Positions 1 through 6,812 of a stretch of 7,933 nt of DNA are shown here, one piece after another (positions within the stretch are counted from its first letter, which is position 1; each line of letters begins with the position of its first letter). The stretch covers positions 1-7,933 of the forward strand of contig JAISYA010000124.1 in the NCBI GenBank assembly GCA_031270205.1, written 5' to 3'. The stretch comes from Treponema sp. (GTDB lineage: Bacteria > Spirochaetota > Spirochaetia > Treponematales > Breznakiellaceae). The position numbers were made by a program, and so were the translations under genes. Below the pieces are notes generated by a model, which saw only the letters and a list, made by a program, of their open reading frames with translations, was not told the origin of the DNA and searched no databases.

Positions 1-23
1 AAATTTGGTGAGTTATTATATAT

Positions 24-986
24 ATGAAAGAGTTTGATTTTCCGAATATCAGGCTGAAAACCACCTTTGAACATCAAAAATTTGATATATATTGCCATTC
101 CGCCCACCGAATTTCCAAGACCTATCGCAGCAACAGAATCCATACCCATGACGTTTTTGAGATTCTGCTCTGCAAAAGCGACAATATTTTTTTGCTGAAC
201 AATAACATCATGTCGCTGGTCCAAAAAAACGATCTTATGCTGTTCAACGCCACGGATGTTCACGGCATAATAGCCGATCCCGATTTAACATTTGAGCGCT
301 ACGTCCTGATGTTTGAACCCGGTTTTGTCGGGGAATTGTGCAGTACCTATAATCTACTTGAGTGTTTCCAGCGTACCCCCGGAAAGCCGGTCATCCCTGT
401 CTGCCATCTTACGGAGGAACAGTCGGATACCATTATTTCATTCTACGACACGCTGAAAAAATACAATAAAGACCATTCGGAAATTATCAAGCTTAAGAAA
501 AAAATTGTTCTTGCGGAAATGCTTTTGGAGATAAACATCCTCTTTAGCGAAGCGTCAATCAAGCCCCGGGTTGAATTACACCCGGATTCCCAGTATGAGA
601 AAATTCAGCGCATACTTTCCTTTATCAACGACAACCTCGCCGGGGAATTGTCCCTGGAAACCATTTCCGAACAGTTCTATATCAGCACCTCATACCTGTC
701 GGCCCTGTTCAGGGATTTAACGGGATTCTCGCTGAACAAGTACATCATCACCAAACGCATCCTCCTTGCGACGGAGCTGCTGAAGCAAAACCAGCCGGTA
801 ACATTGGTCACGGAATTATGCGGATTTAACAATTATTCCCATTTTATCAGGACCTTTAAAAAATTCGAGGGGATATCGCCGAAACAGTACGCCGTGAGGT
901 GGCGAAACAAAGAACGGCTCCGCATTATGGAAAGGCCCCAAAAGGAAAGGCCGGGGATTCCGGCTGATTATTTGTCAGGTAATTAG
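24..986 (+). CDS. AraC-family transcriptional regulator
   Basis: This is a 320-residue DNA-binding regulator with the usual two-part AraC layout. The N-terminal part (about residues 20-110) looks like a cupin-type sensor domain: it has a HTHDVFEILL stretch at 40-49, typical of effector-binding AraC proteins, and a second FNATDVH segment near 74-80. The C-terminal part (about 192-293) holds two helix-turn-helix units, near 210-231 and 258-280, ending in the family signature GFNNYSHFIRTFKKFEG (267-283) followed by ISPKQYA. A basic tail follows. The ATG start is preceded by a GGTGAG Shine-Dalgarno-like site at 7-12. Length is normal for the family, so the gene appears complete. It converges on the seven-gene minus-strand unit and its DNA is more AT-rich than that unit. 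The effector (probably a sugar or related metabolite) and the targets are unknown. Regulation of the adjacent unit is possible but not shown. Confidence 0.93.
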   Translation: MKEFDFPNIRLKTTFEHQKFDIYCHSAHRISKTYRSNRIHTHDVFEILLCKSDNIFLLNNNIMSLVQKNDLMLFNATDVHGIIADPDLTFERYVLMFEPGFVGELCSTYNLLECFQRTPGKPVIPVCHLTEEQSDTIISFYDTLKKYNKDHSEIIKLKKKIVLAEMLLEINILFSEASIKPRVELHPDSQYEKIQRILSFINDNLAGELSLETISEQFYISTSYLSALFRDLTGFSLNKYIITKRILLATELLKQNQPVTLVTELCGFNNYSHFIRTFKKFEGISPKQYAVRWRNKERLRIMERPQKERPGIPADYLSGN

Positions 987-1097
987 TGTCTGTCCACAAA
1001 GCCGCCGGGATGGGGAGCAAATCCGCAAATGAATGGCTGGCCTATCCCCAGCGGAGAAAGATAAGGCGGGGGTAAAGCCCCCGGGGTTCTGTATTTG
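987..1097. other. Convergent intergenic region
   Basis: This gap of 111 bases lies between the stop codons of the AraC-type gene and the GldG-like gene. No gene is seen in it. It carries several short inverted repeats: GCTGG/CCAGC at 1036-1040 and 1048-1052, TGGGGA/TCCCCA at 1011-1016 and 1045-1050, and the GC-rich hairpin at 1067-1083 listed separately. The layout fits transcript ends from both sides. Only the minus-strand hairpin has a T-rich tail. Confidence 0.6.
1055..1083 (-). terminator. Probable intrinsic terminator of the minus-strand unit
   Basis: A GC-rich hairpin lies 14 bases past the stop codon of the last minus-strand gene. Bases 1067-1072 (CGGGGG) pair with 1078-1083 (CCCCCG), with an extra T-G wobble inside, leaving a three-base AAA loop. 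Read on the minus strand, the stem is followed by CCTTATCTTTCT, which is T-rich but interrupted. Position and stem are good for a rho-independent terminator, while the imperfect T-tract lowers confidence. Confidence 0.45.
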
Positions 1098-2582
1098 CTA
1101 CGCATGCCTTCTTTTAATCCACACCACAAGTCCCGCGGCAAGAATTACAGCGGGAAGCAGGAAAATGAACACCATGCCCAGAACATTGACACTCAGGCGG
1201 GGCAGGTTGAGGCCCATACCGGTAAAACTCTTGGGGCGCAGGGGGATGTCTTCCCGGCCGGAAAGCCGGTTGAGTACATTTACCAGATATTCGGTATTGC
1301 TAAAGGCGGGGTTATCCACCGCCAGGGCGTCGAGCATGGCCGTGGAACCGGACACCAGCACGTTGGAAACTTTTTCGGCCCTGCCCGTTGCCTGATCGAT
1401 CACCGAGTAGCGGCACAGGGCCAGGGCCGGGAAGGGGCCGCGCCGCACAGCGTCATCGGCGGTGAATGTTTCGGGAGCGTTGGAAGGCCGCACCCCCGCG
1501 GATGCGCCGAACTCCAGAAGCGGCCTTGCCGAGTAGTTATTCCGGTACTCAAAGAGCAGGCGCAGGGGGCGGCTCACCGGGGCCAAAAACGGCTTGGAGA
1601 TATCCGTCAGGGCGGGGGCGAATTCTTCTTCTTCAGCGTAATCGGCCACAGCGTAAAACGGCTGGTAGTTGTAGACCCGCGTTTCATCGGTTTCAAAAAC
1701 CGCGCCGTCTTCCACCGAGACGCCCCATTCGCGGAGAAAGACCGCAAGCCGCTCAAGCGGAGACTGGGCGGGATCGGCGCAGTAAAAAAGTGTCCTGCCG
1801 TAAGTTCCGCCATTGAAAAGAAATTCATCAAGGAAGCCCAATTCTTCGGCGGTAAAATCCTCTTTTGGCGCGATGATAAAGGCAATGTCCGTATCCGGCG
1901 CCCTGCCCCGCATCAGGTTCCAGGAGACAGTCTCGTAGTTGTTCTTGGTGAGGACGGCGGTAAAGGCATCCATCGTATATTCGGCGTGGCCGGTAATAAA
2001 GGCCGCCCGTACCGGCTTGTCGCTCGACACATTCAATATGGCGGTGTAAAGCGCTTCCTCCGCCCTGGACGATACGATGGAAAGTTCCCCCCGCTGTCCC
2101 CGCGCGTAGTTAAAGAGTTCCTCGGTTTTTATGAGGGAGCGCTTCCTCCCGTCCGCGCCCGCGTTTTCCCCGGCGCTCACGAGCAAATCCCCGTGCTTCA
2201 TTACAAGGCCGGGATAGGCGGCAGCAAATCCGGGATTCCTCATATAATCAACGTAGACGAGGGAGACGCGGGGGCCGTTTTTTTCAAACTGTTTGAATAC
2301 CTCGTTGGCCTGCGCGTTGTAGGGGGAAGTACCGGCAAAGGTTTCTTCCCGCGCAAGCACGTTGATCACCACGTCTTTATCCAGACTCTTTATGTACTCA
2401 ATTGTCCGTTCCGAAAGTTTGAAGAGTTTCCCCCGGGTTAGATCGATACTGAGCGCGGGGAAGCGTTGCGCCAACAGCAAAAACACCGCGTTTAGGACAA
2501 ACACCAGCGCCGCGGCGAGGACGACCGAGGCTGCAACGGCGCTCCGTTTGCCTGTTTTACCGGCAAGGGTAAAGCGTATCAT
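1098..2582 (-). CDS. GldG-like ABC transporter extracytoplasmic subunit
   Basis: This is a 494-residue membrane-anchored protein of the GldG family (the ABC-type 'uncharacterised transport' domain also found in gliding-motility operons). There is one hydrophobic segment near the N-terminus (about 15-38) and one at the C-terminus (about 466-488), followed by a basic tail KRRHA. The long region between them is probably extracytoplasmic. Family-like marks are SIDLTRGKLFKLSERT (45-60), FITGHAE (195-201), an E-rich loop at 317-320, and NTEYLVNVLNRLSG (429-442). It probably works with the permease and ATPase encoded just upstream; the cargo is unknown. I chose the ATG at 2582, one base after the permease stop codon, with GGTGG about 7 bases upstream. 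An in-frame TTG at 2606 would add eight residues but has no recognisable ribosome site and would overlap the permease gene. It is the last gene of the unit, followed by a probable terminator. The name does not imply gliding. Confidence 0.85.
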   Translation of the reverse strand: MIRFTLAGKTGKRSAVAASVVLAAALVFVLNAVFLLLAQRFPALSIDLTRGKLFKLSERTIEYIKSLDKDVVINVLAREETFAGTSPYNAQANEVFKQFEKNGPRVSLVYVDYMRNPGFAAAYPGLVMKHGDLLVSAGENAGADGRKRSLIKTEELFNYARGQRGELSIVSSRAEEALYTAILNVSSDKPVRAAFITGHAEYTMDAFTAVLTKNNYETVSWNLMRGRAPDTDIAFIIAPKEDFTAEELGFLDEFLFNGGTYGRTLFYCADPAQSPLERLAVFLREWGVSVEDGAVFETDETRVYNYQPFYAVADYAEEEEFAPALTDISKPFLAPVSRPLRLLFEYRNNYSARPLLEFGASAGVRPSNAPETFTADDAVRRGPFPALALCRYSVIDQATGRAEKVSNVLVSGSTAMLDALAVDNPAFSNTEYLVNVLNRLSGREDIPLRPKSFTGMGLNLPRLSVNVLGMVFIFLLPAVILAAGLVVWIKRRHA

Positions 2583-2583
2583 A

Positions 2584-3288
2584 TTAAGACCACCGCCTCT
2601 TTTCAAATTGCGTCACGGTAAGAAACACAAAAAACGCAGAAATACTGATAAAGTAGATGATATTGTCAATGCCCAGGATGCCCAGGGTGAAGTACTCATA
2701 GCGGGTTCTGAACGACATTGATTTTAGAATTTCCGCAAGAAAATTGTCCGGCAGGATCATCGCCACACTGTCCAGCAGCATCATCAAAAAGCCCACGCAG
2801 TAGCCGCCTATAGCCGCGATGATCTGGTTTTCTGTGAGCGATGAAATAAAAAGGCCGATGGCGATGAGCGCGCCGCCCAGCAGGAACAGCCCCGTAAAGT
2901 GGCCGGTAATGACGGGCCACTCCGCCCCGGCAAGCGCCTCCACCACAAGCGACACAAGCAGCGCCCCGCTCATGGCCAGGAGGTACACGCAAAGGGCCGC
3001 GAGGTATTTCCCCACGACGACCGAGGCGCTGCTTAACGGCGACATGAGAAAGATCATATCGGTCTTCATCTTGCGGTCTTCGCTCATAAGGCGCATGGTC
3101 AGGATAGGCACGAGAAACAGGGTCACGGTAAAAAGCACGCCAAAGAGGAGCCGGAGGTCATTTGAATTGCCATAGAGGTTGTAGTTGAAAAAAAAGAAAC
3201 CGGTAAAAAGCCAATAGGCCCCGATAAACACGGATGCCAGGGGGGTATAGAAATACGCCCTGAATTCCCGTTTCAGCACCGCCGTCAC
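2584..3288 (-). CDS. ABC-2 type permease, GldF-like
   Basis: This 234-residue integral membrane protein is predicted from hydrophobicity to have six membrane segments (roughly 16-35, 48-66, 94-118, 130-150, 154-178 and 205-226). The segment LTMRLMSEDRKMKTDMIFL (63-81), leading into SPLSSASVVVGKYLAAL, matches the conserved cytoplasmic coupling region of GldF and other ABC-2 exporter permeases ('LTMRL-E-K---T--LL---P-S----V-GK'). It should form the membrane channel of an exporter driven by the ATPase encoded upstream, with the GldG-like protein as partner. The start is GTG, one base after the ATPase stop codon, with a strong AGGAG site 7 bases upstream inside the end of the ATPase gene. The start is therefore well supported, and translation is likely coupled. 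Length is typical of the single-domain GldF type. The substrate cannot be told from sequence. Confidence 0.88.
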   Translation of the reverse strand: MTAVLKREFRAYFYTPLASVFIGAYWLFTGFFFFNYNLYGNSNDLRLLFGVLFTVTLFLVPILTMRLMSEDRKMKTDMIFLMSPLSSASVVVGKYLAALCVYLLAMSGALLVSLVVEALAGAEWPVITGHFTGLFLLGGALIAIGLFISSLTENQIIAAIGGYCVGFLMMLLDSVAMILPDNFLAEILKSMSFRTRYEYFTLGILGIDNIIYFISISAFFVFLTVTQFEKRRWS

Positions 3289-3289
3289 C

Positions 3290-4003
3290 TTAACGCTCCT
3301 TCACCAGATCGATGAATGTTTTTTCGAGTAACGCGCTATCGGAAGCCTCGCCGTCCCCGTCCATCCGCATATTGGCGGCAACACGGCCCTGGTGCAGCAC
3401 GATCACCCGGCCGCAGACCGCCTGCACTTCGGAAAGGATGTGGGACGAGAGCAGCACCGTACGGGTCTTTCCCAGGTCAAGGATCAGATTCCGTATGTCG
3501 ATTATCTGAGCCGGATCGAGGCCCGCCGTCGGTTCGTCCAGCACCAGGATTACCGGGTCTCCCACGAGCGCGGCGGCCAGCCCCACCCGCTGTCTGTAGC
3601 CCCTGGACAGGTTCCCGATGAGACGCCCGTAGACATCCCCGACGCCGGTTTTAGCGCAGATATCCCCGAGCCGTCCCTTCCTGTTTTCTTTCACCCGCTT
3701 GAGGTCGCAGACAAAATCAAGGTATTCCCGAACCTTCATGTCCGTGTACAGGGGCGGAATTTCCGGCAGATACCCGATATACGCCTTTGCCTTTTCGCTC
3801 TCATCCTCAATACTGATACCGTTGACCAGGACCTTCCCCGAAGTGGCCGCAAGGCAGCCGGTGATGATGTTCATGGCGGTGGATTTTCCGGCTCCGTTAA
3901 GGCCCAAAAGCCCCGTGACTTCCCCCTGGTTAAGAGTAAAGCTCACGCCTTCAAGCGCCCTTCGTCCGCCGTAGTTTTTGCTGATGCCCGATACTGCTAA
4001 CAC
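3290..4003 (-). CDS. ABC transporter ATP-binding protein, GldA/ABC-2 exporter type
   Basis: This is a 237-residue cytoplasmic ATPase that powers the permease encoded next. All nucleotide-binding motifs are visible: Walker A GLNGAGKST (34-42), a Q-loop region YLPEIPPLY (78-86) with Glu in place of the usual Gln at about 81, signature LSRGYRQRV (132-140), Walker B VILVLDEP (151-158) with catalytic Glu157, D-loop AGLD (160-163) and H-loop His188 in LLSSHIL. The LSRGYRQRVGLA form of the signature and the IGYLPE form of the Q-loop are common in ABC-2 and GldA-type export ATPases. The start is GTG, lying within the last codons of the upstream dehydrogenase gene (7-base overlap), with GGAAAG 9 bases upstream. 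The downstream permease begins one base after its stop. It is clearly an exporter-type rather than a sugar-importer ATPase by sequence flavour and by its partners. Confidence 0.93.
   Translation of the reverse strand: MLAVSGISKNYGGRRALEGVSFTLNQGEVTGLLGLNGAGKSTAMNIITGCLAATSGKVLVNGISIEDESEKAKAYIGYLPEIPPLYTDMKVREYLDFVCDLKRVKENRKGRLGDICAKTGVGDVYGRLIGNLSRGYRQRVGLAAALVGDPVILVLDEPTAGLDPAQIIDIRNLILDLGKTRTVLLSSHILSEVQAVCGRVIVLHQGRVAANMRMDGDGEASDSALLEKTFIDLVKER
3296..3300 (-). promoter_or_regulatory. Ribosome binding site of the permease gene
   Basis: AGGAG on the minus strand lies 7 bases before the GTG start at 3288 and within the last codons of the ATPase gene. It fixes the non-ATG start and suggests coupled translation. 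Confidence 0.8.
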
Positions 4004-4980
4004 TTGTCAATACTTTCCAGAATTTCGATAAGGGCGATTATTTCGCCTTTGCGGTACGACGTTTTGTCCCCGGTGCGTATGCGGTCAAGGAAGAAGCCCA
4101 GTTCCTCAAAAAAGACGCCTGTGGGGGGCAGGTTAATGCCCGTGGGAATTTTGACCTTTTCCTCAATGTCGTATTCTTCCGGGGGGCCTTCATCCTTATA
4201 GGCGGTGAGTTTTGCGCCGTCGTACATCACCAGGGCCTTTTCAAAGTACACCCGCCAGGCTGCGGTAAAGGGAATATCCGCATTGTACCAGGCGGCCTCG
4301 GCAGAGACGTGGAAGGGCCTGTTATCGCTATCCCTAAAGGTATACTCAAAGCGGTAATGTTCCTTATAGTCAAGCCCCGGACGGCCCCCGCAAACAATCG
4401 AGCGGGATTCGGGCCGTCCAAACAGGCTGATAATAAGGTCAAGGTCGTGGATGTGAAGATCGAAGGGGATAAGACCGCTTTTTTCCCGGTCAAAAAGCCA
4501 GCCCCCGGCGGCCCATTTGGGACAGGCGGAAAGGCGCAGAAAGACCGCGTCAAGCGGTTTTCCGTAGCGCCCGTCTTCTACCATGGCGTGAAGCGCCCTG
4601 GACGCCGGGTAGAACTGCAACACCTGGCCCACAAAGAGGGGAACCCCCTTCTTCTCCGCCAGCGCGTACATTTCCCGCGCATGGGCGCTTTTCAGGGCCA
4701 GGGGCTTCTCACAGATCACCGGAAGCCCTCTTTCGAGCGCCATCCTCACAGAGTCCCTGTGGAGAAACGTGGGAACGCAGACATCCACCACGTCGATTCC
4801 CCCGGCGTCAAGCATGGCCGCCGTATCCCCATAACAGAGAATCCCCGCGGCTTTTGCCCGCTCCCGCCCCGCCTCCGAAGCGTCGCAGGCCGCCGTCACT
4901 TCGCAGTCCGCAAGATGCCCGTAATTTGACAGGTGTACCTGCCCCATCCCGCCAATCCCGACAAGTCCGATTTTTAACAC
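3997..4980 (-). CDS. Gfo/Idh/MocA-family NAD(P)-dependent oxidoreductase
   Basis: This 327-residue cytoplasmic dehydrogenase probably oxidises or reduces a hydroxyl/keto group on a sugar, inositol or related compound. The N-terminal Rossmann domain shows the dinucleotide motif GIGGMG (8-13), then VCVPTFLH (68-74) and the family hallmark CEKP (90-93), whose Lys92 is the expected catalytic lysine. The C-terminal domain carries FDLHIHDLDLI (173-183), the counterpart of the usual D-x-G-x-H-x-x-D motif. Asp174, His178 and Asp181 are kept, but the central Gly is His176. Length is normal. The start is GTG with AGGAAG 7 bases upstream; that site overlaps the stop codon of the preceding TIM-barrel gene. 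The gene's own end overlaps the ABC ATPase start by 7 bases. It belongs to a different subfamily from the dehydrogenase at the right edge, so it is not a recent duplicate. In a keto-sugar pathway it could serve the reductive or the oxidative step. Confidence 0.9.
   Translation of the reverse strand: MLKIGLVGIGGMGQVHLSNYGHLADCEVTAACDASEAGRERAKAAGILCYGDTAAMLDAGGIDVVDVCVPTFLHRDSVRMALERGLPVICEKPLALKSAHAREMYALAEKKGVPLFVGQVLQFYPASRALHAMVEDGRYGKPLDAVFLRLSACPKWAAGGWLFDREKSGLIPFDLHIHDLDLIISLFGRPESRSIVCGGRPGLDYKEHYRFEYTFRDSDNRPFHVSAEAAWYNADIPFTAAWRVYFEKALVMYDGAKLTAYKDEGPPEEYDIEEKVKIPTGINLPPTGVFFEELGFFLDRIRTGDKTSYRKGEIIALIEILESIDKC
4013..4018 (-). promoter_or_regulatory. Ribosome binding site of the ABC ATPase gene
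   Basis: GGAAAG on the minus strand lies 9 bases before the GTG start at 4003, inside the coding end of the upstream dehydrogenase gene. It supports a start that overlaps the dehydrogenase stop by 7 bases. Confidence 0.65.
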
Positions 4981-4987
4981 TAAAACA

Positions 4988-4993
4988 CTTCCT
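4988..4993 (-). promoter_or_regulatory. Ribosome binding site of the downstream dehydrogenase gene
   Basis: AGGAAG on the minus strand lies 7 bases before the GTG start at 4980. Its first two bases are part of the TAG stop codon of the preceding TIM-barrel gene, so termination and re-initiation happen at nearly the same spot. Confidence 0.75.
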
Positions 4994-5903
4994 ACACAAA
5001 CAGCCGCATATACCGGTAGCTCTGTTCGATACCCTGTTTGACCAGTTCGATGTTACCCTCAAAAGCCTTGTCCTCAACCTCTATGCAGGCGGGACCGTTG
5101 TAACGAATGTCGTAGAGGGCCGAGCAAAAAACACCGAAATCCACTCCTCCAAGACCGGGCAGTTTGGGCGAATGCCAGAGGGCCGGATAGGAAAAATAGC
5201 CGTATTCGTCGAGCTTTTCCTGGTAAATCTTAATGTCCTTAAAGTGGACGTGGAAGATACGGTCTTTGAATTCGTAGAGCGGCTTGGTATAACTTGCGCC
5301 CTGCAGGTAGAAGTGGGAAGGGTCGTAGTTAAGGCCGAAGTTGGCGCTGGGGATAATCTCAAACATCCTGCGCCAGATGTCCGGGGTGGACGCCATGTTG
5401 TTTCCACCGGGCCATTCGTTGGCGGTGTACAACATGGGACAGTTTTCGATGCCGATCTTTACGCTCTTTTCATCGGCAAGTTTGATGATGGGCGTCCATG
5501 TTTTTTTGAACAGCTCAAGGTTTTCTTCCACGGTTTTGGTTTTATCCCTGCCGATAAAAGTCGTAACCATGCCTATACCCATTTGAGCGGAAACTTCTAT
5601 CAGGTTTTTGATATGGTTTACCGCCGCCTCAGATGCGTCCCTGTCGCCGTCCAGCGGGTTGGGATAATAGCCCAGCGAGCTAATCGAGACTCCGCGTTTT
5701 TCCGCGTAGTCTTTGTAGTAGGCCATCTTCCCGGTTGTAAGCCCCTCAAGGTCGATGTGCGTGATCCCCGCGTAACGGCGCACGGCCTTTCCCCTGGGCC
5801 AGCAGCAAACCTCAAGACACTCAAAGCCCACCTGGGACGAGTAGTCCACCACTTCCTCAAAGCTCAAATCCGGCAGTATCGCCGTTACAAGCCCTAACTT
5901 CAT
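4992..5903 (-). CDS. Sugar phosphate isomerase/epimerase-family TIM-barrel protein
   Basis: This is a 303-residue predicted metal-dependent TIM barrel of the xylose-isomerase-like/AP endonuclease 2 superfamily. Probable metal ligands and active-site residues are Glu153 in IGIENCPM, Asp194 in NYDPSH, His218/His220 in FHVHFKD with Lys222-Asp223, and Glu275 in CIEVED. The segment PGLGGVDF (249-256) is the usual loop before the last strands. Members act as epimerases, isomerases, dehydratases or beta-eliminases on sugars, often on keto forms. Here the position between dehydrogenase genes favours a keto-sugar substrate, which is an inference. The start is set by GGAGG at 5909-5913, five bases before the ATG at 5903; an upstream in-frame TTG at 5915 overlaps that site and is rejected. 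It follows the other TIM-barrel gene by 12 bases. The exact reaction is unknown. Confidence 0.88.
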   Translation of the reverse strand: MKLGLVTAILPDLSFEEVVDYSSQVGFECLEVCCWPRGKAVRRYAGITHIDLEGLTTGKMAYYKDYAEKRGVSISSLGYYPNPLDGDRDASEAAVNHIKNLIEVSAQMGIGMVTTFIGRDKTKTVEENLELFKKTWTPIIKLADEKSVKIGIENCPMLYTANEWPGGNNMASTPDIWRRMFEIIPSANFGLNYDPSHFYLQGASYTKPLYEFKDRIFHVHFKDIKIYQEKLDEYGYFSYPALWHSPKLPGLGGVDFGVFCSALYDIRYNGPACIEVEDKAFEGNIELVKQGIEQSYRYMRLFV

Positions 5904-5908
5904 ACATA

Positions 5909-5913
5909 CCTCC
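5909..5913 (-). promoter_or_regulatory. Ribosome binding site that decides a TIM-barrel start
   Basis: A perfect GGAGG on the minus strand lies five bases before the ATG at 5903, in the 12-base gap after the upstream TIM-barrel gene. Because the alternative TTG at 5915 sits directly on this site, the ATG is the true start. Confidence 0.85.
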
Positions 5914-5915
5914 AA

Positions 5916-6812
5916 TTATATCTGTGGAATGATCTCCTTCAGGAATTGCACCGCGGCGAGAATATCCCGCGCGGCGTTTTCTTTTACTTCGCGCTCTATC
6001 GTAAGGTAGCCATTGTAGCCGGTTTCCTTGAGTGCCGCGAGGTAGGGCAGCCAGCGGACCTTGCCCTGGCCCAGCGGCGTTTCAGTGAACCAGGCGGAAA
6101 CCTGGCTGATGGCCTCAATCCCTCCCTGGGCAAAAAGGGCGTACACCTTGTCGGGACCGGCGTAGTGGTTCATCCGGCCATCCTTTGCGTGGGTGTGGAC
6201 GATGGAAGAACCCGCGATACGCACCCCCTCAACCTCATCATCATTCGTGACCATTACCATGTTTGCCGGATCGTAGTTGATGGCAACGCCGTCCGTCTTG
6301 CCGCAAGCAGCGCCTGCGTTAGAGGCGATTTCCGCGTTGCAGGAATTCACAAACGCTTTCAAGCGGGCCACGGGTTCGGGACCGGTTTCTATGGCCACAG
6401 AGACGCCGAGGGAAGCCGCGTACACGCCGGCTTCCGTGCAGGCCGCCTTCATCACCGCGTATTTTTCGCCCGCGGCGTCGGCGGGAACAATGCCGATATG
6501 GGTGGTGATGATCCGGCAATCAAGTTCCCGCGCAAGGTCCGCCACCCGCTTGAGGTAATCGATCTTCCGGGGATTGTCGGCGGCGATCTCAAAGCCGTGG
6601 CCCCCAAGTTCCCCGCAGAGGGCGACAATCTCCTGCGCCGATTCTCCCGCCGCGTCCTTCACCGCCCGCACCGTTTCAGGCTTTACCGTGCGCGGATCGA
6701 ATTCGTTCCAGGCGTAAAGCTGCACCCCGTCTGCCCCGCAGCGCCGCGATTCCCGTATCCCTTCGATAATCCCCCTGCCAAACCAATCGGCCAGCGTTCC
6801 AATCTTGAACAT
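5916..6812 (-). CDS. Sugar phosphate isomerase/epimerase-family TIM-barrel protein
   Basis: This is a 298-residue predicted metal-dependent TIM barrel, of the same superfamily as its downstream neighbour but clearly a different subfamily. Key residues are His105 in TTHIG, Glu142 in AIETGPE, Asp181 in NYDPANMV, His206/His208 in VHTHAKDG with Lys210-Asp211, and Glu273 in TIERE. PLGQGKV (246-252) precedes the C-terminal strands. Together Glu142, Asp181, a His and Glu273 are the expected divalent-metal site. Likely reactions are isomerisation, epimerisation, dehydration or hydration of a sugar or keto-sugar; the sequence does not settle which. The ATG overlaps the stop codon of the upstream dehydrogenase gene by one base (TAATG), with GAAGG a few bases upstream, so translation is probably coupled. 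No signal peptide is seen, so it should be cytoplasmic. No truncation is apparent. Confidence 0.88.
   Translation of the reverse strand: MFKIGTLADWFGRGIIEGIRESRRCGADGVQLYAWNEFDPRTVKPETVRAVKDAAGESAQEIVALCGELGGHGFEIAADNPRKIDYLKRVADLARELDCRIITTHIGIVPADAAGEKYAVMKAACTEAGVYAASLGVSVAIETGPEPVARLKAFVNSCNAEIASNAGAACGKTDGVAINYDPANMVMVTNDDEVEGVRIAGSSIVHTHAKDGRMNHYAGPDKVYALFAQGGIEAISQVSAWFTETPLGQGKVRWLPYLAALKETGYNGYLTIEREVKENAARDILAAVQFLKEIIPQI

Noticed and set aside
1..23. AT-rich TATTAT/TATATAT stretch as a -10 promoter element for the AraC gene
   Set aside because: It lies directly against the start codon, and the -35 region is outside the window, so no promoter can be called.
1036..1052. Hairpin GCTGG/CCAGC as terminator for the AraC gene
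   Set aside because: The stem is only five base pairs and no T-tract follows on the plus strand. Kept only as part of the intergenic description.
1095..2441. Long open plus-strand frame opposite the GldG-like gene
   Set aside because: Its translation shows no recognisable domain or membrane pattern, and it mirrors a minus-strand gene with clear family motifs. It is a by-product of GC-rich codon use.
2583..2606. Upstream TTG start for the GldG-like protein
   Set aside because: There is no Shine-Dalgarno site before the TTG, it would overlap the permease gene, and an ATG one base past the permease stop fits the packing of the unit.
4854..5897. Long open plus-strand frame opposite the TIM-barrel gene
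   Set aside because: The opposite strand encodes a protein with a full metal-site motif set and a perfect ribosome site. The plus-strand product has no family-like motifs.
5904..5915. Upstream TTG start for the TIM-barrel gene
   Set aside because: The TTG lies on the GGAGG ribosome site that serves the ATG at 5903.
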